From positions 54,145 to 116,786 of the forward strand of contig PANQ01000002.1 of NCBI GenBank assembly GCA_002707685.1: a stretch of DNA of 62,642 bases. The letters are read 5' to 3'. Positions 26,987 through 37,465 of the stretch are shown piece by piece. How positions within the stretch are numbered: position 1 is the first letter of the stretch; every line of letters begins with the position of its first letter. The notes below the pieces were generated by a model, which was not told where the DNA came from, searched no databases, and was given only the letters and a program-made list of their open reading frames with translations. Made by a program: the position numbers and the translations under genes. Source of the stretch: Porticoccus sp. (GTDB lineage Bacteria; Pseudomonadota; Gammaproteobacteria; Pseudomonadales; Porticoccaceae).

Positions 26987-27910
26987 ATGACAACGCTACG
27001 GATTATTGATTTCATGGGCCAGCGCAAGTTGGCGGCGATCATCTCCATTTTGTTGGTGCTGGGTTCGCTGGTTTCCCTGTCAGTGAAAGGCATCGTGCTG
27101 GGTCTCGATTTTACCGGTGGCACCCAGATTGAAGTGGGCTACCCACAACCGGCCGATTTATCGGTGATTCGCGCACAGCTCACCGAGAGCGGCTTTGAAA
27201 ACCCCACTGTGATCTACTTCGGTTCCGAGAGTGATGTGCTGATTCGTATGCAGGGTGAGCCGGCAGCTGGATTGTCCGATCAGGTATTTGCTGCACTGCA
27301 AAACAACACCGACAGCGAGATCGAAATGCGCCGGGTGGATTATGTGGGCCCCCAGGTGGGTGATGAGCTTCGCGAGGATGGTGGTCTGGGTATGCTGGCT
27401 GCCCTGGCTGTGGTGATGCTCTATGTGGCCATCCGCTTTCAATACAAGTTCTCCATTGGTGCTGTTATTGCGTTGGTTCACGATGTGGTGATTACTCTCG
27501 GCTTTTTCTCGATTACCGGCCTGGAGTTTGACCTCACAGTCCTTGCAGCTGTGCTCGCCGTCATCGGCTACTCCCTGAATGACACGATTGTCGTGTTTGA
27601 CCGAATACGGGAAAATTTTCGCCTGTTGCGAACGGCAGAGGCGAAAGAGGTTATTAATGAATCGCTCACCCAGTCGTTGCAGCGCACATTGCTCACCTCG
27701 CTGACCACAATTTTTGTGCTGCTGGCGCTGTTTATCTTTGGCGGGGAGCTGATTCACAATTTTGCAATTGCACTGATAGTGGGTGTGGTAATCGGTACAT
27801 ATTCCTCCATTTATGTGGCGGCAAATATGCTGATGGCATTGCGGATGACCAGGGAGAATTTGCTGCCGCCCGAGGTGAAAGAGGGCGAAGAATTTGATGG
27901 ACTACCCTAG
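26987..27910 (+). CDS. secF: Protein translocase subunit SecF
   Basis: A 307-residue partner of SecD with six membrane helices. GLDFTGGTQIEV follows helix 1 and GYSLNDTIVVFDRIREN, the RND-type signature, lies in the C-terminal bundle. A GGAG is placed before ATG 26987. No convincing terminator is seen directly after the gene; the next gene is a cold shock gene 147 bp on with its own leader. Confidence 0.97.
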   Translation: MTTLRIIDFMGQRKLAAIISILLVLGSLVSLSVKGIVLGLDFTGGTQIEVGYPQPADLSVIRAQLTESGFENPTVIYFGSESDVLIRMQGEPAAGLSDQVFAALQNNTDSEIEMRRVDYVGPQVGDELREDGGLGMLAALAVVMLYVAIRFQYKFSIGAVIALVHDVVITLGFFSITGLEFDLTVLAAVLAVIGYSLNDTIVVFDRIRENFRLLRTAEAKEVINESLTQSLQRTLLTSLTTIFVLLALFIFGGELIHNFAIALIVGVVIGTYSSIYVAANMLMALRMTRENLLPPEVKEGEEFDGLP

Positions 27911-28019
27911 ACCTGATGATGGGTTTCGTGGCGTATGTCAAGGTATTTTTGCTTGCGCGTTTTTGTAAGCCGTTTTAAAGTGCGAATTGCGGGTCTTTAG
28001 CTGCCTGTATATTTACACC

Positions 28020-28044
28020 GCCAACCGAGGTTGGCACTAAGTGC
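28020..28044 (+). promoter_or_regulatory. Hairpins in the cold shock gene leader
   Basis: GCCAACC-GA-GGTTGGC (28020-28035) and the partly overlapping GCACT-A-AGTGC (28034-28044) can form in the leader just before the ribosome binding site. Such leader structures commonly tune translation of cold shock genes with temperature; this is inferred. Confidence 0.4.
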
Positions 28045-28057
28045 TTACGAGGATGTT

Positions 28058-28270
28058 ATGTCAGATTTAGTTACCGGTACCGTTAAGTGGTTCAATGAAG
28101 AAAAAGGGTATGGCTTTCTTGCTCAGGAAGGTGGCAAGGATGTCTTTGTACATTTCAGTGCTATTAACGGTACAGGCCGTCGCACACTTTATGAAGGGCA
28201 GCAGGTTTCTTTTGAGGTGACCGAAGGTCAGAAAGGCCCTCAGGCACAAAACGTGACTGTTGTTGCCTGA
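28058..28270 (+). CDS. Cold shock protein, CspA family
   Basis: A 70-residue single cold shock domain with the RNA-binding motifs KGYGFL (RNP1) and VFVHF (RNP2), and opening [15 protein letters not shown]. It acts as an RNA chaperone. The frame is open to 28031, but ATG 28058 behind GAGG is the family start. It is monocistronic, with a strong terminator 25 bp after the stop. Which Csp paralogue it is cannot be decided. Confidence 0.95.
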   Translation: MSDLVTGTVKWFNEEKGYGFLAQEGGKDVFVHFSAINGTGRRTLYEGQQVSFEVTEGQKGPQAQNVTVVA

Positions 28271-28292
28271 GGCGGATGCCTGAGTTTAACCA

Positions 28293-28324
28293 ATAAAAAT
28301 GCCAGTTAGCGCTGGCATTTTTTT
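28293..28324 (+). terminator. Terminator after cold shock gene
   Basis: AAAAATGCCAG (28293-28303) and CTGGCATTTTT (28310-28320) form an 11-bp stem with loop TTAGCG and a T-run. Confidence 0.88.
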
Positions 28325-28397
28325 GTGTTTTCTTTATAGGTCTTATCCAGAGGTTTTTGTTTAAAAAATCTCCGGGGTGTCATTTTGTTGTTTGTTT

Positions 28398-28979
28398 CTA
28401 GCGCCAGTTATCCCAGGCCACCATCACTCTCTCGGGGTACCAGGTTTTGCCATAGCTGCCATTATAGCGAGCGAGCGCCAGTGCGAGATTGCCATTTTCC
28501 TTGTCCAGATAATACTTGAGAATGGTGCAGCCATAGCGCAGATTGGTATCGATGTTGATCAAGTTATCATCCGCCCGACCGATTTCGTGTTTCCAGAAGG
28601 GCATGACCTGCATCATACCCTGAGCCCCGGCACTGGAGACTGCGTAGGAGTCAAAATGACTTTCCACCTGAATGACAGCGAGAACCACTTCCGGCGATAG
28701 TTCTGCCCGCGTGGCGGCCTGATGGATTTTGCGCAGCAAGTCGAGTCGCTCCTCGCTGTCAGGAATATACCGGGCAAGCTGGGTGGATTTTGCCATCAGC
28801 CATACCTCGGCATCGAAACGATCCTCAAAGCTATCGGCCTGTTCCACGGTCTTTTTCAGCAGGGCCAGCAGAGCCTGATCCACTTCCTGTGGATCGCCTG
28901 CGAGGGCAGCACTCAGCCAGAGAGCGGTGGTCGTCAGTGCCAGCCACCGCGCGACTCTCTGGCCGACCGAGGCGTTCAT
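28398..28979 (-). CDS. Lytic transglycosylase, SLT domain
   Basis: A 193-residue exported murein lyase. The signal peptide is at residues 8-28 (ending SAALAG). The SLT catalytic block [19 protein letters not shown] holds the catalytic Glu, followed by [15 protein letters not shown] and [13 protein letters not shown]. It cuts peptidoglycan between MurNAc and GlcNAc. Its ATG overlaps the proS stop as ATGA, so it is translated with proS; the same pairing is known in related gammaproteobacteria. Small size suggests a single-domain enzyme. Confidence 0.92.
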   Translation of the reverse strand: MNASVGQRVARWLALTTTALWLSAALAGDPQEVDQALLALLKKTVEQADSFEDRFDAEVWLMAKSTQLARYIPDSEERLDLLRKIHQAATRAELSPEVVLAVIQVESHFDSYAVSSAGAQGMMQVMPFWKHEIGRADDNLINIDTNLRYGCTILKYYLDKENGNLALALARYNGSYGKTWYPERVMVAWDNWR

Positions 28980-30697
28980 CCGAGGGCCTGTGCCAGAAAT
29001 TCGGGTAGTTCCGTTACCGCGATTTGGCAGCTTTCCCCGCTGCGACGGTTGTAATATTCCATCTGACCCTGTTCAAGCCCGCGGTCACCCACGACGATGC
29101 GGTGAGGGATACCCATTAACTCAATATCTGCCAGCATGACCCCCAACCGGGCTTTTTCTTCATCCATTAACAGCACGTCAAAACCTGCCTGTTGCAGATC
29201 AGCATAGAGCGTTTCGCAGGCATCGCGAACCTGTTCGGACTTGTGCAGATTGATCGGTACCACCGCGACCTGGAAAGGGGCCAGAGCATCGGGCCAGATG
29301 ATGCCTTTTTCATCGTGATTCTGCTCTATGGCAGCGGCCACAACGCGGCTCACGCCGATCCCGTAGCAACCCATCAACATGACCTGCTCTCGGCCTTCTT
29401 CGTTGAGTACCCGGGCATTCATGGCTTCACTGTATTTGGTGCCCAATTGAAAAATATGCCCCACTTCAATACCGCGTTTGATCTCCAGTGTGCCCTGGCC
29501 ATCGGGGCTGGTGTCACCGGGGACCACATTGCGAATGTCCTCGACCTGTAGCGGCGGACAATCTCTCTCCCAGTTGACACCGGTGAGATGGTAATCATCG
29601 CGGTTTGCACCGCAGACAAAGTCGGCCAGATGGGCCGCGCAACGATCCACAATGGTCGGAATGTTGAGCCCTACCGGACCGATAGATCCCACAGAACATC
29701 CCAGTATGGCTTTTACCTGTGCTTCGCTGGCAAAGGTCAGTGGTGATGCCACGCCCTGCAGTTTCTCGGCCTTGATAGCATTGAGTTCGTGGTCGCCCCG
29801 CAGTACCAGTGCCACCAGTGCGGTGGTGCTTTGATTGGGGTCCCCCAGTACGATCAGGGTTTTTGCGATCTGTTCAGGTTTTACCCCGAGAAACCGGCTG
29901 ACCTGTTCAATACTGTGCTGGCCCGGTGTAGCCACTTCCTGCTTGTCTGCCGATGCAGTTGGCCGGCTGCCGGTCGGTGCCACGGCTTCGGCCATTTCCA
30001 CATTGGCGGCATAGTCGCTGGCGTTGGAGAAGGCAATGTCGTCCTCTCCCGAGGCTGCCAGCACATGGAATTCATGGGAGTGGTTGCCGCCAATGCTGCC
30101 GGTATCCGCCAGGACAGGTCTGAAGTCGAGGCCGAGGCGACTAAAGATCGCTGTATAGGCCGCATGCATGGTGTCATAGGTCTGTTGCAGGCTGGCCTGA
30201 TCCGCATGAAAGGAGTAGGCGTCTTTCATCAGGAATTCCCGTGCGCGCATGATGCCAAAGCGGGGGCGGATTTCATCCCGGAACTTGGTCTGAATCTGAT
30301 AGAAGTTGGCGGGCAGTTGTTTGTAACTGCGCAGCTGGTTGCGGGCCAGGTCGGTAATGACTTCCTCGTGGGTTGGGCCCAGGCAGAAGGCGCGGTCGTG
30401 ACGATCCTTCATTCTCAGCAGTTCCGGCCCGTACTGTTCCCAGCGACCGGACTCCTGCCAGAGTTCCGCCGGTTGGGTGACCGGCATCAGGACTTCCATG
30501 GCACCGGCCTGGTTCATTTCTTCTCGGACAATGGCCTCCACTTTGCGCAGCACCCGCAATCCCAGAGGTAACCAGTTGTAGAGCCCGGCGGCCAGCTTGC
30601 GGATCATGCCGGCGCGAATCATCAATTGGTGGCTGATGACTTCGGCATCGGCCGGGGTTTCTTTTTGGGTGGCGATCAAAAACTGGCTGGCACGCAT
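28976..30697 (-). CDS. proS: Prolyl-tRNA synthetase
   Basis: A 573-residue bacterial-type ProRS that charges tRNA-Pro. Class II motifs are visible: [25 protein letters not shown] (motif 2 region) and [14 protein letters not shown] (motif 3). Between them, about residues 235-400, is the YbaK-like editing insertion that clears Ala-tRNA-Pro ([21 protein letters not shown], with GSIGPVGL). The C-terminal anticodon-binding domain begins near 475. Length equals that of E. coli ProS. It is divergent from the HIT gene. Confidence 0.97.
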   Translation of the reverse strand: MRASQFLIATQKETPADAEVISHQLMIRAGMIRKLAAGLYNWLPLGLRVLRKVEAIVREEMNQAGAMEVLMPVTQPAELWQESGRWEQYGPELLRMKDRHDRAFCLGPTHEEVITDLARNQLRSYKQLPANFYQIQTKFRDEIRPRFGIMRAREFLMKDAYSFHADQASLQQTYDTMHAAYTAIFSRLGLDFRPVLADTGSIGGNHSHEFHVLAASGEDDIAFSNASDYAANVEMAEAVAPTGSRPTASADKQEVATPGQHSIEQVSRFLGVKPEQIAKTLIVLGDPNQSTTALVALVLRGDHELNAIKAEKLQGVASPLTFASEAQVKAILGCSVGSIGPVGLNIPTIVDRCAAHLADFVCGANRDDYHLTGVNWERDCPPLQVEDIRNVVPGDTSPDGQGTLEIKRGIEVGHIFQLGTKYSEAMNARVLNEEGREQVMLMGCYGIGVSRVVAAAIEQNHDEKGIIWPDALAPFQVAVVPINLHKSEQVRDACETLYADLQQAGFDVLLMDEEKARLGVMLADIELMGIPHRIVVGDRGLEQGQMEYYNRRSGESCQIAVTELPEFLAQALG

Positions 30698-30782
30698 AGT
30701 TGATTCTTTGTCTTGGAGGTGAGTGTAAAAACCGCTATTTTACGGTGGAGCCCGCTTTGGGTACAGGACAAGAGGTTGTTAA

Positions 30783-31211
30783 ATGTTTGAGCTCGATTCT
30801 GCGTTGAAGGCTGACACGATAATTATGGGTGACTTTCCGTTGTGCCGGTTGTTGCTTCACCGCGATGCCAATTATCCCTGGTTTATTCTGGTGCCTCGGA
30901 TTGCCGATGTGACAGAAATTTATCATTTGTCAGAGCAGGATCAATATCAGCTGATACGCGAATCCTCTCTGTTGGCGGAGACATTGGTGGATGTGTTCTC
31001 CCCGGACAAGGTCAATATAGCGACCCTGGGCAACCGGGTGGCCCAACTGCATGTGCATCATATCGCCCGCTATAAAATGGACGGCGCCTGGCCTGACCCC
31101 ATTTGGGGACGGTTGCCGGCACAGGAGTATACCGGGAAGTTGCTTGCTGCGCGGGTCGATCCACTTGTCAATGTGCTCGTCGGGGATGACTTCACAGCCT
31201 TGCACAAATAG
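30783..31211 (+). CDS. HIT family protein
   Basis: A 142-residue nucleotide-binding protein of the histidine triad superfamily, with the motif QLHVHHIARYKMDGAWPDPIWG (about residues 82-103). Such bacterial proteins hydrolyse nucleotide conjugates; the natural substrate is unknown. The third histidine position is substituted compared with the strict HxHxHxx triad, as in the HinT/Fhit-related diadenosine-hydrolase-like group of gammaproteobacteria. It is divergent from proS. Confidence 0.88.
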   Translation: MFELDSALKADTIIMGDFPLCRLLLHRDANYPWFILVPRIADVTEIYHLSEQDQYQLIRESSLLAETLVDVFSPDKVNIATLGNRVAQLHVHHIARYKMDGAWPDPIWGRLPAQEYTGKLLAARVDPLVNVLVGDDFTALHK

Positions 31212-31354
31212 CTTTTCCGGCAGATTTTTGCGCATTGTGTTGGCGGTAGTCCGGATTCAGGCATTATCCAATCTTCTAGCCCCCTGGTTACTGGGGTATA
31301 ATGCGCCGCTTTTATCAGGGGCGTTCTGCCCGCTCTAGAATCAGGGTATTTAGT

Positions 31355-31633
31355 ATGCCGATTTACAGTTATCAATGTCAGGCCTGCGGTCATGTGCTGG
31401 AAGCACTTCAAAAAATCAGTGACAAACCATTGACGGATTGTCCGGTTTGTCATCAGTCGGAATTGAAAAAACAGTTGACGGCTGCGGGCTTCCGGCTGAG
31501 TGGCAGTGGCTGGTATGAAACGGACTTCAAAAAAGAGAAAAGAAAGAATATTGCCGGCGACCAGCCCTCGGAGAGCAAGGCAAAACCTGAAGCAAAACCC
31601 AAAGAGGCTGCCGGTTCCACCCCCGCTGCCTGA
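31355..31633 (+). CDS. FmdB family zinc ribbon protein
   Basis: A 92-residue protein. Two CxxC knuckles (CQACGH and CPVCHQ) form a zinc ribbon in the first 40 residues. The tail is lysine-, alanine- and glutamate-rich and ends PKEAAGSTPAA. MPIYSYQC is the usual FmdB start, so the open frame upstream to 31301 is ignored. It stands 56 bp before aspS, a pairing seen widely in gammaproteobacteria. Proposed as a regulator in some species; function here unknown. Confidence 0.9.
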   Translation: MPIYSYQCQACGHVLEALQKISDKPLTDCPVCHQSELKKQLTAAGFRLSGSGWYETDFKKEKRKNIAGDQPSESKAKPEAKPKEAAGSTPAA

Positions 31634-31689
31634 ACCAATACCACCGGAAGCCCCGCCCGGCCTCCATCGATTAACAACGGGAAGACATA

Positions 31690-33465
31690 ATGCGGACAAG
31701 TTATTGTGGTGTGCTCGGCGCCGAACACATTGATGAGGAAGTCACCCTTTGCGGTTGGGTGGATCGTCGACGCGACCACGGGGGTGTGATCTTTGTCGAT
31801 TTGCGCGATCGTGAAGGTATCGTGCAGGTCGTGTTTGACCCGGATTGCGGCGAGCATTTTGCTCTTGCCGACCGGGTTCGCAGTGAGTATGTGCTACAGG
31901 TGACTGGTCGGGTTCGCGCCAGAACCCCCGAAACCGTCAACCCGGAAATGACTACCGGTCAGATTGAAGTTTATGGTCTGGCTGTGCAGATACTGAATTC
32001 CTCTGAAACGCCGCCTTTTCCTCTGGATCAGCACAACAAGGTGGGCGAGGAAGTACGGCTCAAGTATCGCTATCTGGACCTGCGCCGGCCGGAAATGCTC
32101 AGCAATATGCGGTTCCGCTCCAGGGTGACCAATATTATTCGCAACTTTCTCGATCAGCGGGGATTTCTGGATATTGAAACCCCGATCCTGACCCGGGCCA
32201 CGCCGGAGGGCGCCCGCGATTACCTGGTGCCGAGCCGCACCCACGAAGGCAAGTTCTTTGCGCTGCCGCAGTCGCCACAGTTGTTCAAGCAGTTGCTGAT
32301 GGTGTCGGGCGTGGACCGTTATTACCAGATCGCAAAATGTTTCCGTGACGAAGATCTCCGGGCGGACCGCCAGCCTGAATTTACCCAGGTTGATGTGGAA
32401 ATGTCGTTTACCTCGGAAGCGGAGATCATGGCCATCAATGAGGAGATGATCCGCACGGTTTTCCAGGAAGTGCTCGAGGTGGATCTTGGGGATTTCCCCT
32501 CCATGCCTCATAGCGAGGCCATCATGCGCTATGGCAGCGATAAACCGGATTTGCGGATTCCCCTCGAACTGGTGGAAATCAAGGATCTGATGACAGAGGT
32601 GGATTTCAAGGTATTTTCCGGGCCGGCCAATGATCCAAAGGGCCGCGTTACGGCATTGAAAGTGCCGGGTGGCAACGAAATCAGTCGCAAGCAGATAGAT
32701 GATTACACCAAGTTTGTTGGTATTTACGGTGCCCGGGGACTGGCCTATATCAAGGTCAATAACAGGGACGATCTGGAGGAAGGGCTGCAATCCCCCATCG
32801 TCAAGTTTCTGCCGTTGGACGTGCGTGCTGCCATACTCGATCGCACCGCTGCTGAAAATGGCGACCTGATTTTCTTTGGTGCAGATAACCACCGTGTTGT
32901 CACCGAAGCATTGGGTGCCCTGCGCTGTAAACTTGGTGCAGACCTGAATCTCTACACCTGTCAGTGGGCGCCGTTGTGGGTGGTCGACTTCCCGATGTTT
33001 GAAGAAGATGGAGAGGGCGGTTGGACCTCCCTGCATCATCCTTTTACCCGGCCGGCCTGCTCGGTGGAAACGCTCGAGGCCGACCCGGAAAAAGCCCTGT
33101 CGATTGCCTACGATATGGTGTTGAACGGCACGGAGCTCGGTGGTGGTTCGATTCGTATCCATAACCCCGATATGCAGCATGCGGTCTTTAAGGTGTTGGG
33201 TATCAGTGAAACAGAAGCGGATGAAAAATTCGGTTTCCTGATCGATGCCCTGAAGTTTGGTTGCCCCCCCCATGGCGGGTTGGCATTTGGTTTGGATCGA
33301 CTGATCATGTTGATGACCGGTAGTCATTCGATTCGGGATGTGATCGCTTTCCCGAAAACCCAGACAGCGGCCTGTGTGATGACTGATGCGCCGGGTGGGG
33401 TTGATAATCGGCAATTGCGTGAACTGAATATTCGTTTGCGGGAGAAAAAACCGGCGGATAACTGA
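31690..33465 (+). CDS. aspS: Aspartyl-tRNA synthetase
   Basis: A 591-residue bacterial AspRS. The N-terminal OB-fold (about 1-105) opens [32 protein letters not shown]. Class II motifs are [23 protein letters not shown] (motif 1), [22 protein letters not shown] (motif 2) and [13 protein letters not shown] (motif 3). A GAD insertion domain lies between about 290 and 420. Length fits E. coli AspS (590). A long open frame on the opposite strand is a coding shadow. Confidence 0.98.
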   Translation: MRTSYCGVLGAEHIDEEVTLCGWVDRRRDHGGVIFVDLRDREGIVQVVFDPDCGEHFALADRVRSEYVLQVTGRVRARTPETVNPEMTTGQIEVYGLAVQILNSSETPPFPLDQHNKVGEEVRLKYRYLDLRRPEMLSNMRFRSRVTNIIRNFLDQRGFLDIETPILTRATPEGARDYLVPSRTHEGKFFALPQSPQLFKQLLMVSGVDRYYQIAKCFRDEDLRADRQPEFTQVDVEMSFTSEAEIMAINEEMIRTVFQEVLEVDLGDFPSMPHSEAIMRYGSDKPDLRIPLELVEIKDLMTEVDFKVFSGPANDPKGRVTALKVPGGNEISRKQIDDYTKFVGIYGARGLAYIKVNNRDDLEEGLQSPIVKFLPLDVRAAILDRTAAENGDLIFFGADNHRVVTEALGALRCKLGADLNLYTCQWAPLWVVDFPMFEEDGEGGWTSLHHPFTRPACSVETLEADPEKALSIAYDMVLNGTELGGGSIRIHNPDMQHAVFKVLGISETEADEKFGFLIDALKFGCPPHGGLAFGLDRLIMLMTGSHSIRDVIAFPKTQTAACVMTDAPGGVDNRQLRELNIRLREKKPADN

Positions 33466-33555
33466 TCTATTCCGCAGTGCGCTGACCGGCGCAACACGAT
33501 AAAAAACGACTGTTGGTGAAACGACTACAGCTCGGAACGATGGGAGATTTTTGTT

Positions 33556-34302
33556 ATGGCAGGTCACAGCAAATGGGCCAATATCAAGCACCGCAAGGCA
33601 GCGCAGGATGCCAAGCGCGGCAAGGTATTCACCAAACTGATTCGTGAGCTGGTTGTGGCTGCAAAATCCGGTGGACCTCTGCCGGAAGACAACCCCCGGC
33701 TCCGCGCCGCAGTGGACAAGGCGCTCGGTAATAACATGAAGCGCGACACGATTGATAAAGCCATTGCCAGGGGTGCGGGTGCCGGTGAAGGCGATAATTA
33801 TGAAGAGGTGACCTACGAGGGTTACGGGGTCGGTGGTATCGCCGTGCTGGTGGACTGTATGACGGATAACCGCAATCGTACGGTTTCCGATGTGCGCCAC
33901 GCCTTCACAAAGCGCGGTGGCAATCTGGGCACGGACGGATCGGTCGCCTACCTGTTTAAACGTACCGGTCAAATCAGTTATTCCGCCGGGGTTGATGAAA
34001 ACCGGTTAATCGAAGTGGCCCTGGAAGCGGGCGCAGAAGATGTGGTGACCAATGACGACGGTTCCATGGATGTGCTCAGCGCATGGGAAGACTTCAGCGC
34101 AGTCAAAGAAGCCCTGTTGGATGCCGGTCTTGAGCCGGAAAACGCAGAGGTCACCATGCTGGCATCCATTACTGTTCCAGTTGACCTGGACGGTGCGGAG
34201 AAATTGCTGGCGCTGGTGGATCATCTGGAAGATCTGGACGATGTGCAGAATGTATATACCAATGCGGATATTCCCGCGTCGGTGATGGCTGAGCTCGGCT
34301 GA
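33556..34302 (+). CDS. yebC: YebC/PmpR family protein
   Basis: A 248-residue YebC protein beginning [23 protein letters not shown], the near-invariant N-terminus of the family. YebC acts as a transcription regulator in some bacteria, and family members ease ribosome stalling at proline runs. In gammaproteobacteria it is usually found upstream of ruvC, as here. The conserved [22 protein letters not shown] is at about residues 90-112. Confidence 0.97.
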   Translation: MAGHSKWANIKHRKAAQDAKRGKVFTKLIRELVVAAKSGGPLPEDNPRLRAAVDKALGNNMKRDTIDKAIARGAGAGEGDNYEEVTYEGYGVGGIAVLVDCMTDNRNRTVSDVRHAFTKRGGNLGTDGSVAYLFKRTGQISYSAGVDENRLIEVALEAGAEDVVTNDDGSMDVLSAWEDFSAVKEALLDAGLEPENAEVTMLASITVPVDLDGAEKLLALVDHLEDLDDVQNVYTNADIPASVMAELG

Positions 34303-34379
34303 TGATCGGTTGGGCCAGAGAGTAAACCCGGGTGTATCCCGATATTGTTAACAGAACGAGTAATCACAGGAGAGACAGG

Positions 34380-34691
34380 ATGAAAGTACTTCAGAAAACT
34401 GACGAGTACACCATTTATCAAAAACGCTCAGGTCGCTATGCCGTTGAAGGCGCTGACAAGAAGATCATTAATGGTGACGAAAAAGTCAGCATTCTGATCG
34501 CTGCGGGTGTCGTCAAGCAGGCAGTTGCCAAACCCGCGCCCGTAGAAGAGCCAGCTGTTGACGAGGCCCCCGTTGAGGAAGCCCCGGCAGAAGCAGCTCC
34601 AGAAGAAGAGGCTGTGGCAGAGGAAGCGCCTGCTGATGAAACACCCGCAGAAGCAGCTCCCGCTGAATCGGCAGATGAGGAAACCAAATAA
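34380..34691 (+). CDS. Small conserved protein with acidic Ala/Glu/Pro tail
   Basis: A 103-residue protein. The first 55 residues (opening MKVLQKTDEYTIYQKRSGRY) look like a small folded unit. The rest is a low-complexity tail of alanine, glutamate and proline. ATG 34380 follows GGAGAG; the open frame upstream to 34332 lacks coding character. It lies between yebC and ruvC and is closed off by its own terminator. I believe similar small proteins occur in related bacteria but know of no function. Confidence 0.8.
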   Translation: MKVLQKTDEYTIYQKRSGRYAVEGADKKIINGDEKVSILIAAGVVKQAVAKPAPVEEPAVDEAPVEEAPAEAAPEEEAVAEEAPADETPAEAAPAESADEETK

Positions 34692-34710
34692 AAGTTGTTG
34701 TGTGAATGCA

Positions 34711-34741
34711 AAAAAGGCGGCTGGCAACAGCCGCCTTTTTT
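34711..34741 (+). terminator. Terminator before ruvC
   Basis: A 13-bp stem, AAAAAGGCGGCTG (34711-34723) with CAGCCGCCTTTTT (34728-34740), loop GCAA, followed by a T-run. It separates the yebC region from the ruv genes. Confidence 0.9.
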
Positions 34742-34795
34742 AGTGGGTACAGTGACGATGGAGCCGTTGGCTCTTGTTTTTTCAAGCGATTAGGA

Positions 34796-34815
34796 TACTG
34801 TGACAATATACAGTA
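34796..34815 (+). promoter_or_regulatory. LexA (SOS) box upstream of ruvC
   Basis: TACTGTGACAATATACAGTA is 20 bp with perfect TACTGT and ACAGTA arms and an 8-bp spacer, the consensus LexA site. It ends 15 bp before the ruvC ATG, so LexA bound there would block ruvCAB expression until DNA damage. Confidence 0.85.
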
Positions 34816-34830
34816 TTTCGGGCGATTCCC

Positions 34831-35349
34831 ATGACACTGATTCTCGGTATAGACCCGGGTTCGAGAAAGACCGGTTTTGGCCTTGTCAACGCCGTTGGTT
34901 CCCACGCCGAGTATGTTGCCAGTGGCATTATCCGCCTGCCGGATGGCGCGCTTCCGGAGCGTCTCAAAGTGATCTTTGAGAGTCTTTCCTGCATTATCGA
35001 AGAGCACCATCCTGAGACAATGGCCATTGAGGATGTTTTCTTTGCCCGTGATCCCAGGGCTGCGCTGAAGCTCGGGCAGGCCCGTGGCGCAGCCATTGTA
35101 GCGGGTGTTGCCGCGGGGTTGTCGGTGGCTGAGTATGCTGCGCGGTCAGTCAAGCAGTCGGTGGTTGGCAGTGGCGCGGCTGGCAAGGAGCAGGTGCAGC
35201 ATATGGTCACACGACTGCTGAAGTTGCCTTCGGCACCCTCTGAGGATGCTGCAGACGCGCTTGCAGTGGCGCTCTGCCACGCGCAAACAATCCGTACCAC
35301 GGCTGGATTGCCCCCCGATGTTCGTTATGCCAGGGGGCGGTATAAATAA
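34831..35349 (+). CDS. ruvC: Holliday junction endonuclease RuvC
   Basis: A 172-residue RuvC that cuts Holliday junctions. The four catalytic acidic residues are in [12 protein letters not shown] (Asp near residue 7), [22 protein letters not shown] (Glu), and [15 protein letters not shown] (Asp pair near 138-141). It is the first gene of the ruvCAB group behind a LexA box. The next gene follows after 33 bp. Confidence 0.97.
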   Translation: MTLILGIDPGSRKTGFGLVNAVGSHAEYVASGIIRLPDGALPERLKVIFESLSCIIEEHHPETMAIEDVFFARDPRAALKLGQARGAAIVAGVAAGLSVAEYAARSVKQSVVGSGAAGKEQVQHMVTRLLKLPSAPSEDAADALAVALCHAQTIRTTAGLPPDVRYARGRYK

Positions 35350-35382
35350 TATGGCGAGTCCTATAAAGAGAGGAATTGCGAG

Positions 35383-35985
35383 GTGATCGGAAGAATTCAT
35401 GGCACATTATTGGAGCGCAAGGCACCGGAACTGCTAATTGATGTGCAGGGTGTCGGCTACGAAGTATTGGTGTCACTCAATACGTTTTTTGATTTACCGG
35501 TACCGGGGCAGACGGTGACTCTCCATACGCACTTTGTGGTGCGGGAGGATGTGCAGCAACTTTATGGTTTTGCCGATACTGTCGAGCGCGAGTTATTTCG
35601 CAGCCTGATCAGGGTCAGTGGCGTGGGGCCGAAAATGGCGCTGGCCATTTTATCCGGAATGACGGCGGCTGATTTTTCCCATTCAGTACAGCATAACGAT
35701 ACCGCGACCCTGGTGCGATTGCCCGGCGTCGGTAAAAAAACAGCCGAGCGTCTGATTGTGGAAATGCGGGATCGTCTCAGTCATTTTTCCACTGATTCGG
35801 CGGACTCCCCCGTCACTGGTCAGGCAGCACGACAAACCGATACGGTCAGGGAGGCCGAGAGTGCACTGATTGCACTGGGTTACAAGCCCCAGGAGGCGGC
35901 CCGGATGATAACGGCTGTAGCCAGTGAAGGGCAATCCAGTCAGGAATTGATTCGCCTTGCCCTGAAAAGCATGGTTAAAAGCTAG
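35383..35985 (+). CDS. ruvA: Holliday junction branch migration protein RuvA
   Basis: A 200-residue RuvA, the junction-binding tetramer that loads RuvB. It starts at GTG 35383 ([28 protein letters not shown]), preceded by GCGAGG. The domain I OB-fold is followed by two helix-hairpin-helix units ([32 protein letters not shown]) and the C-terminal RuvB-binding domain (about 150-200). Length is close to that of E. coli RuvA (203). Confidence 0.97.
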   Translation: MIGRIHGTLLERKAPELLIDVQGVGYEVLVSLNTFFDLPVPGQTVTLHTHFVVREDVQQLYGFADTVERELFRSLIRVSGVGPKMALAILSGMTAADFSHSVQHNDTATLVRLPGVGKKTAERLIVEMRDRLSHFSTDSADSPVTGQAARQTDTVREAESALIALGYKPQEAARMITAVASEGQSSQELIRLALKSMVKS

Positions 35986-36008
35986 CCCGTGCAAGATATA
36001 CTGCCCCC

Positions 36009-37046
36009 ATGATTGAGAACGATCGCCTTATATTCCCAGAAGCTTCCGTCCAGGAGGAGCGCTTTGATCGTGCGATTCGTCCCCTGAGTCTGGCCGACTA
36101 CGTCGGGCAGCAGGCGGTGCGTGAGCAGATGGAAATATTTATCGGTGCCGCGCGCAAGCGTGGTGAGCCACTGGACCACACACTGGTCTTTGGCCCCCCG
36201 GGTCTGGGCAAGACCACGCTGGCCCATATCATTGCCAACGAAATGGGTGTAGATCTGAAAACCACCTCCGGTCCAGTGCTGGAGAAAGCCGGTGATCTGG
36301 CGGCCCTGATGACCAACCTGGAGCCGGGGGATGTGTTGTTCATTGACGAGATTCATCGTCTGAGTCCCGTGGTGGAAGAGGTTATCTACCCGGCCATGGA
36401 AGACTACCAGCTGGATATCATGATCGGTGAAGGACCTGCGGCACGTTCCATCAAGCTGGACTTGCCTCCCTTTACCCTCGTTGGTGCAACGACCCGGGCG
36501 GGGTTACTCACGTCGCCGTTGCGCGATCGTTTTGGTATCGTACAGCGCCTCGAGTTTTACTCAGTGGATGAGTTGAGCACGATTGTCGCGCGCTCTGCGG
36601 ATATTCTCGGCGTGGCCATGGGACAACAGGGCGCTATGGAGGTTGCCCGCCGAGCGAGGGGTACACCCAGAATAGCCAATCGCCTGTTGCGTCGGGTCAG
36701 GGACTACGCCGAGATCAAAGCAGATGGCAAGATCAGTGCGGAGGTAGCCGATCAGGCGTTGAATATGCTCAATGTGGATGCCAATGGTTTTGATCATATG
36801 GATCGACGGCTGATGTTAACCATCATGCAGAAGTTTGATGGGGGACCTGTGGGGGTGGACAGTCTGGCCGCCGCGATCAGCGAAGAGCGGGGAACGATCG
36901 AGGATGTACTGGAACCGTTTCTGATCCAGCAGGGATACTTGATGAGAACCACTCGGGGTCGAATGGTTACAAGCCTTGCCTACCAGCACTTCGGTTTGAA
37001 AAGTCCACAAAAAATTGACCAACAACTGGATTTCATGGAGAAATGA
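36009..37046 (+). CDS. ruvB: Holliday junction branch migration helicase RuvB
   Basis: A 345-residue AAA+ motor. Walker A is [12 protein letters not shown], Walker B FIDEIHRL, sensor 1 GATTRAG, and the arginine finger lies in SPLRDRFG. The winged-helix C-terminal domain follows. Hexamers drive branch migration together with RuvA. It is 23 bp after ruvA and overlaps ybgC as ATGA, joining the ruv and tol groups. Confidence 0.98.
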   Translation: MIENDRLIFPEASVQEERFDRAIRPLSLADYVGQQAVREQMEIFIGAARKRGEPLDHTLVFGPPGLGKTTLAHIIANEMGVDLKTTSGPVLEKAGDLAALMTNLEPGDVLFIDEIHRLSPVVEEVIYPAMEDYQLDIMIGEGPAARSIKLDLPPFTLVGATTRAGLLTSPLRDRFGIVQRLEFYSVDELSTIVARSADILGVAMGQQGAMEVARRARGTPRIANRLLRRVRDYAEIKADGKISAEVADQALNMLNVDANGFDHMDRRLMLTIMQKFDGGPVGVDSLAAAISEERGTIEDVLEPFLIQQGYLMRTTRGRMVTSLAYQHFGLKSPQKIDQQLDFMEK

Positions 37047-37444
37047 CCAGCGAATATTGTCTACCGATCCGCGTGTATGTGGAAGACACCGACGCGGGCG
37101 GGATTGTCTACTACGCCAATTATCTGAAGTACCTTGAGCGCGCCCGCACTGAACTGATGCGGTCGTTGGGTTATGACAAGCCGGCGCTGTTCGAGGGTAT
37201 GCAGTTTGTGGTCTGTTCGGTGGAATTGAAGTACCGGCAACCGGCAGTATTGGATGACCAGATTGTTGCCACGGCCAAACTGGTCGCCGTGAGCAGAACT
37301 TCATTTACCATCGCCCAAAAAGTGCTGAGAGATGAGCAGGTTCTGGTCGAGGGGGTCGTAAAAGCGGCCTGTATCAATCATCAAACGAAGCGACCCACGG
37401 CCATCCCGGCCGAGATGTTGCAAACGTTGCAAGCCGCTATTTAA
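37043..37444 (+). CDS. ybgC: Tol-Pal system-associated acyl-CoA thioesterase YbgC
   Basis: A 133-residue hot-dog fold thioesterase. The catalytic Asp is in [25 protein letters not shown] (about residues 13-37). YbgC proteins act on acyl-CoA or acyl-ACP and are encoded with tolQRAB. The start overlaps the ruvB stop; tolQ follows after 21 bp. Confidence 0.95.
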   Translation: MTSEYCLPIRVYVEDTDAGGIVYYANYLKYLERARTELMRSLGYDKPALFEGMQFVVCSVELKYRQPAVLDDQIVATAKLVAVSRTSFTIAQKVLRDEQVLVEGVVKAACINHQTKRPTAIPAEMLQTLQAAI

Positions 37445-37465
37445 CAAGAAAACAGGAGTTACCTG

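Noticed and set aside
28976-30697. Frameshift or fusion in proS because of the large central insertion
   Set aside because: The insertion is the normal YbaK-like editing domain of bacterial ProRS and the total length is standard.
31894-33972. A 692-residue open frame on the minus strand across aspS and yebC
   Set aside because: It lies wholly opposite two well-conserved genes. Its composition (rich in His, Arg and Gln) is that of an antisense shadow in GC-rich coding DNA, and no domain is visible.
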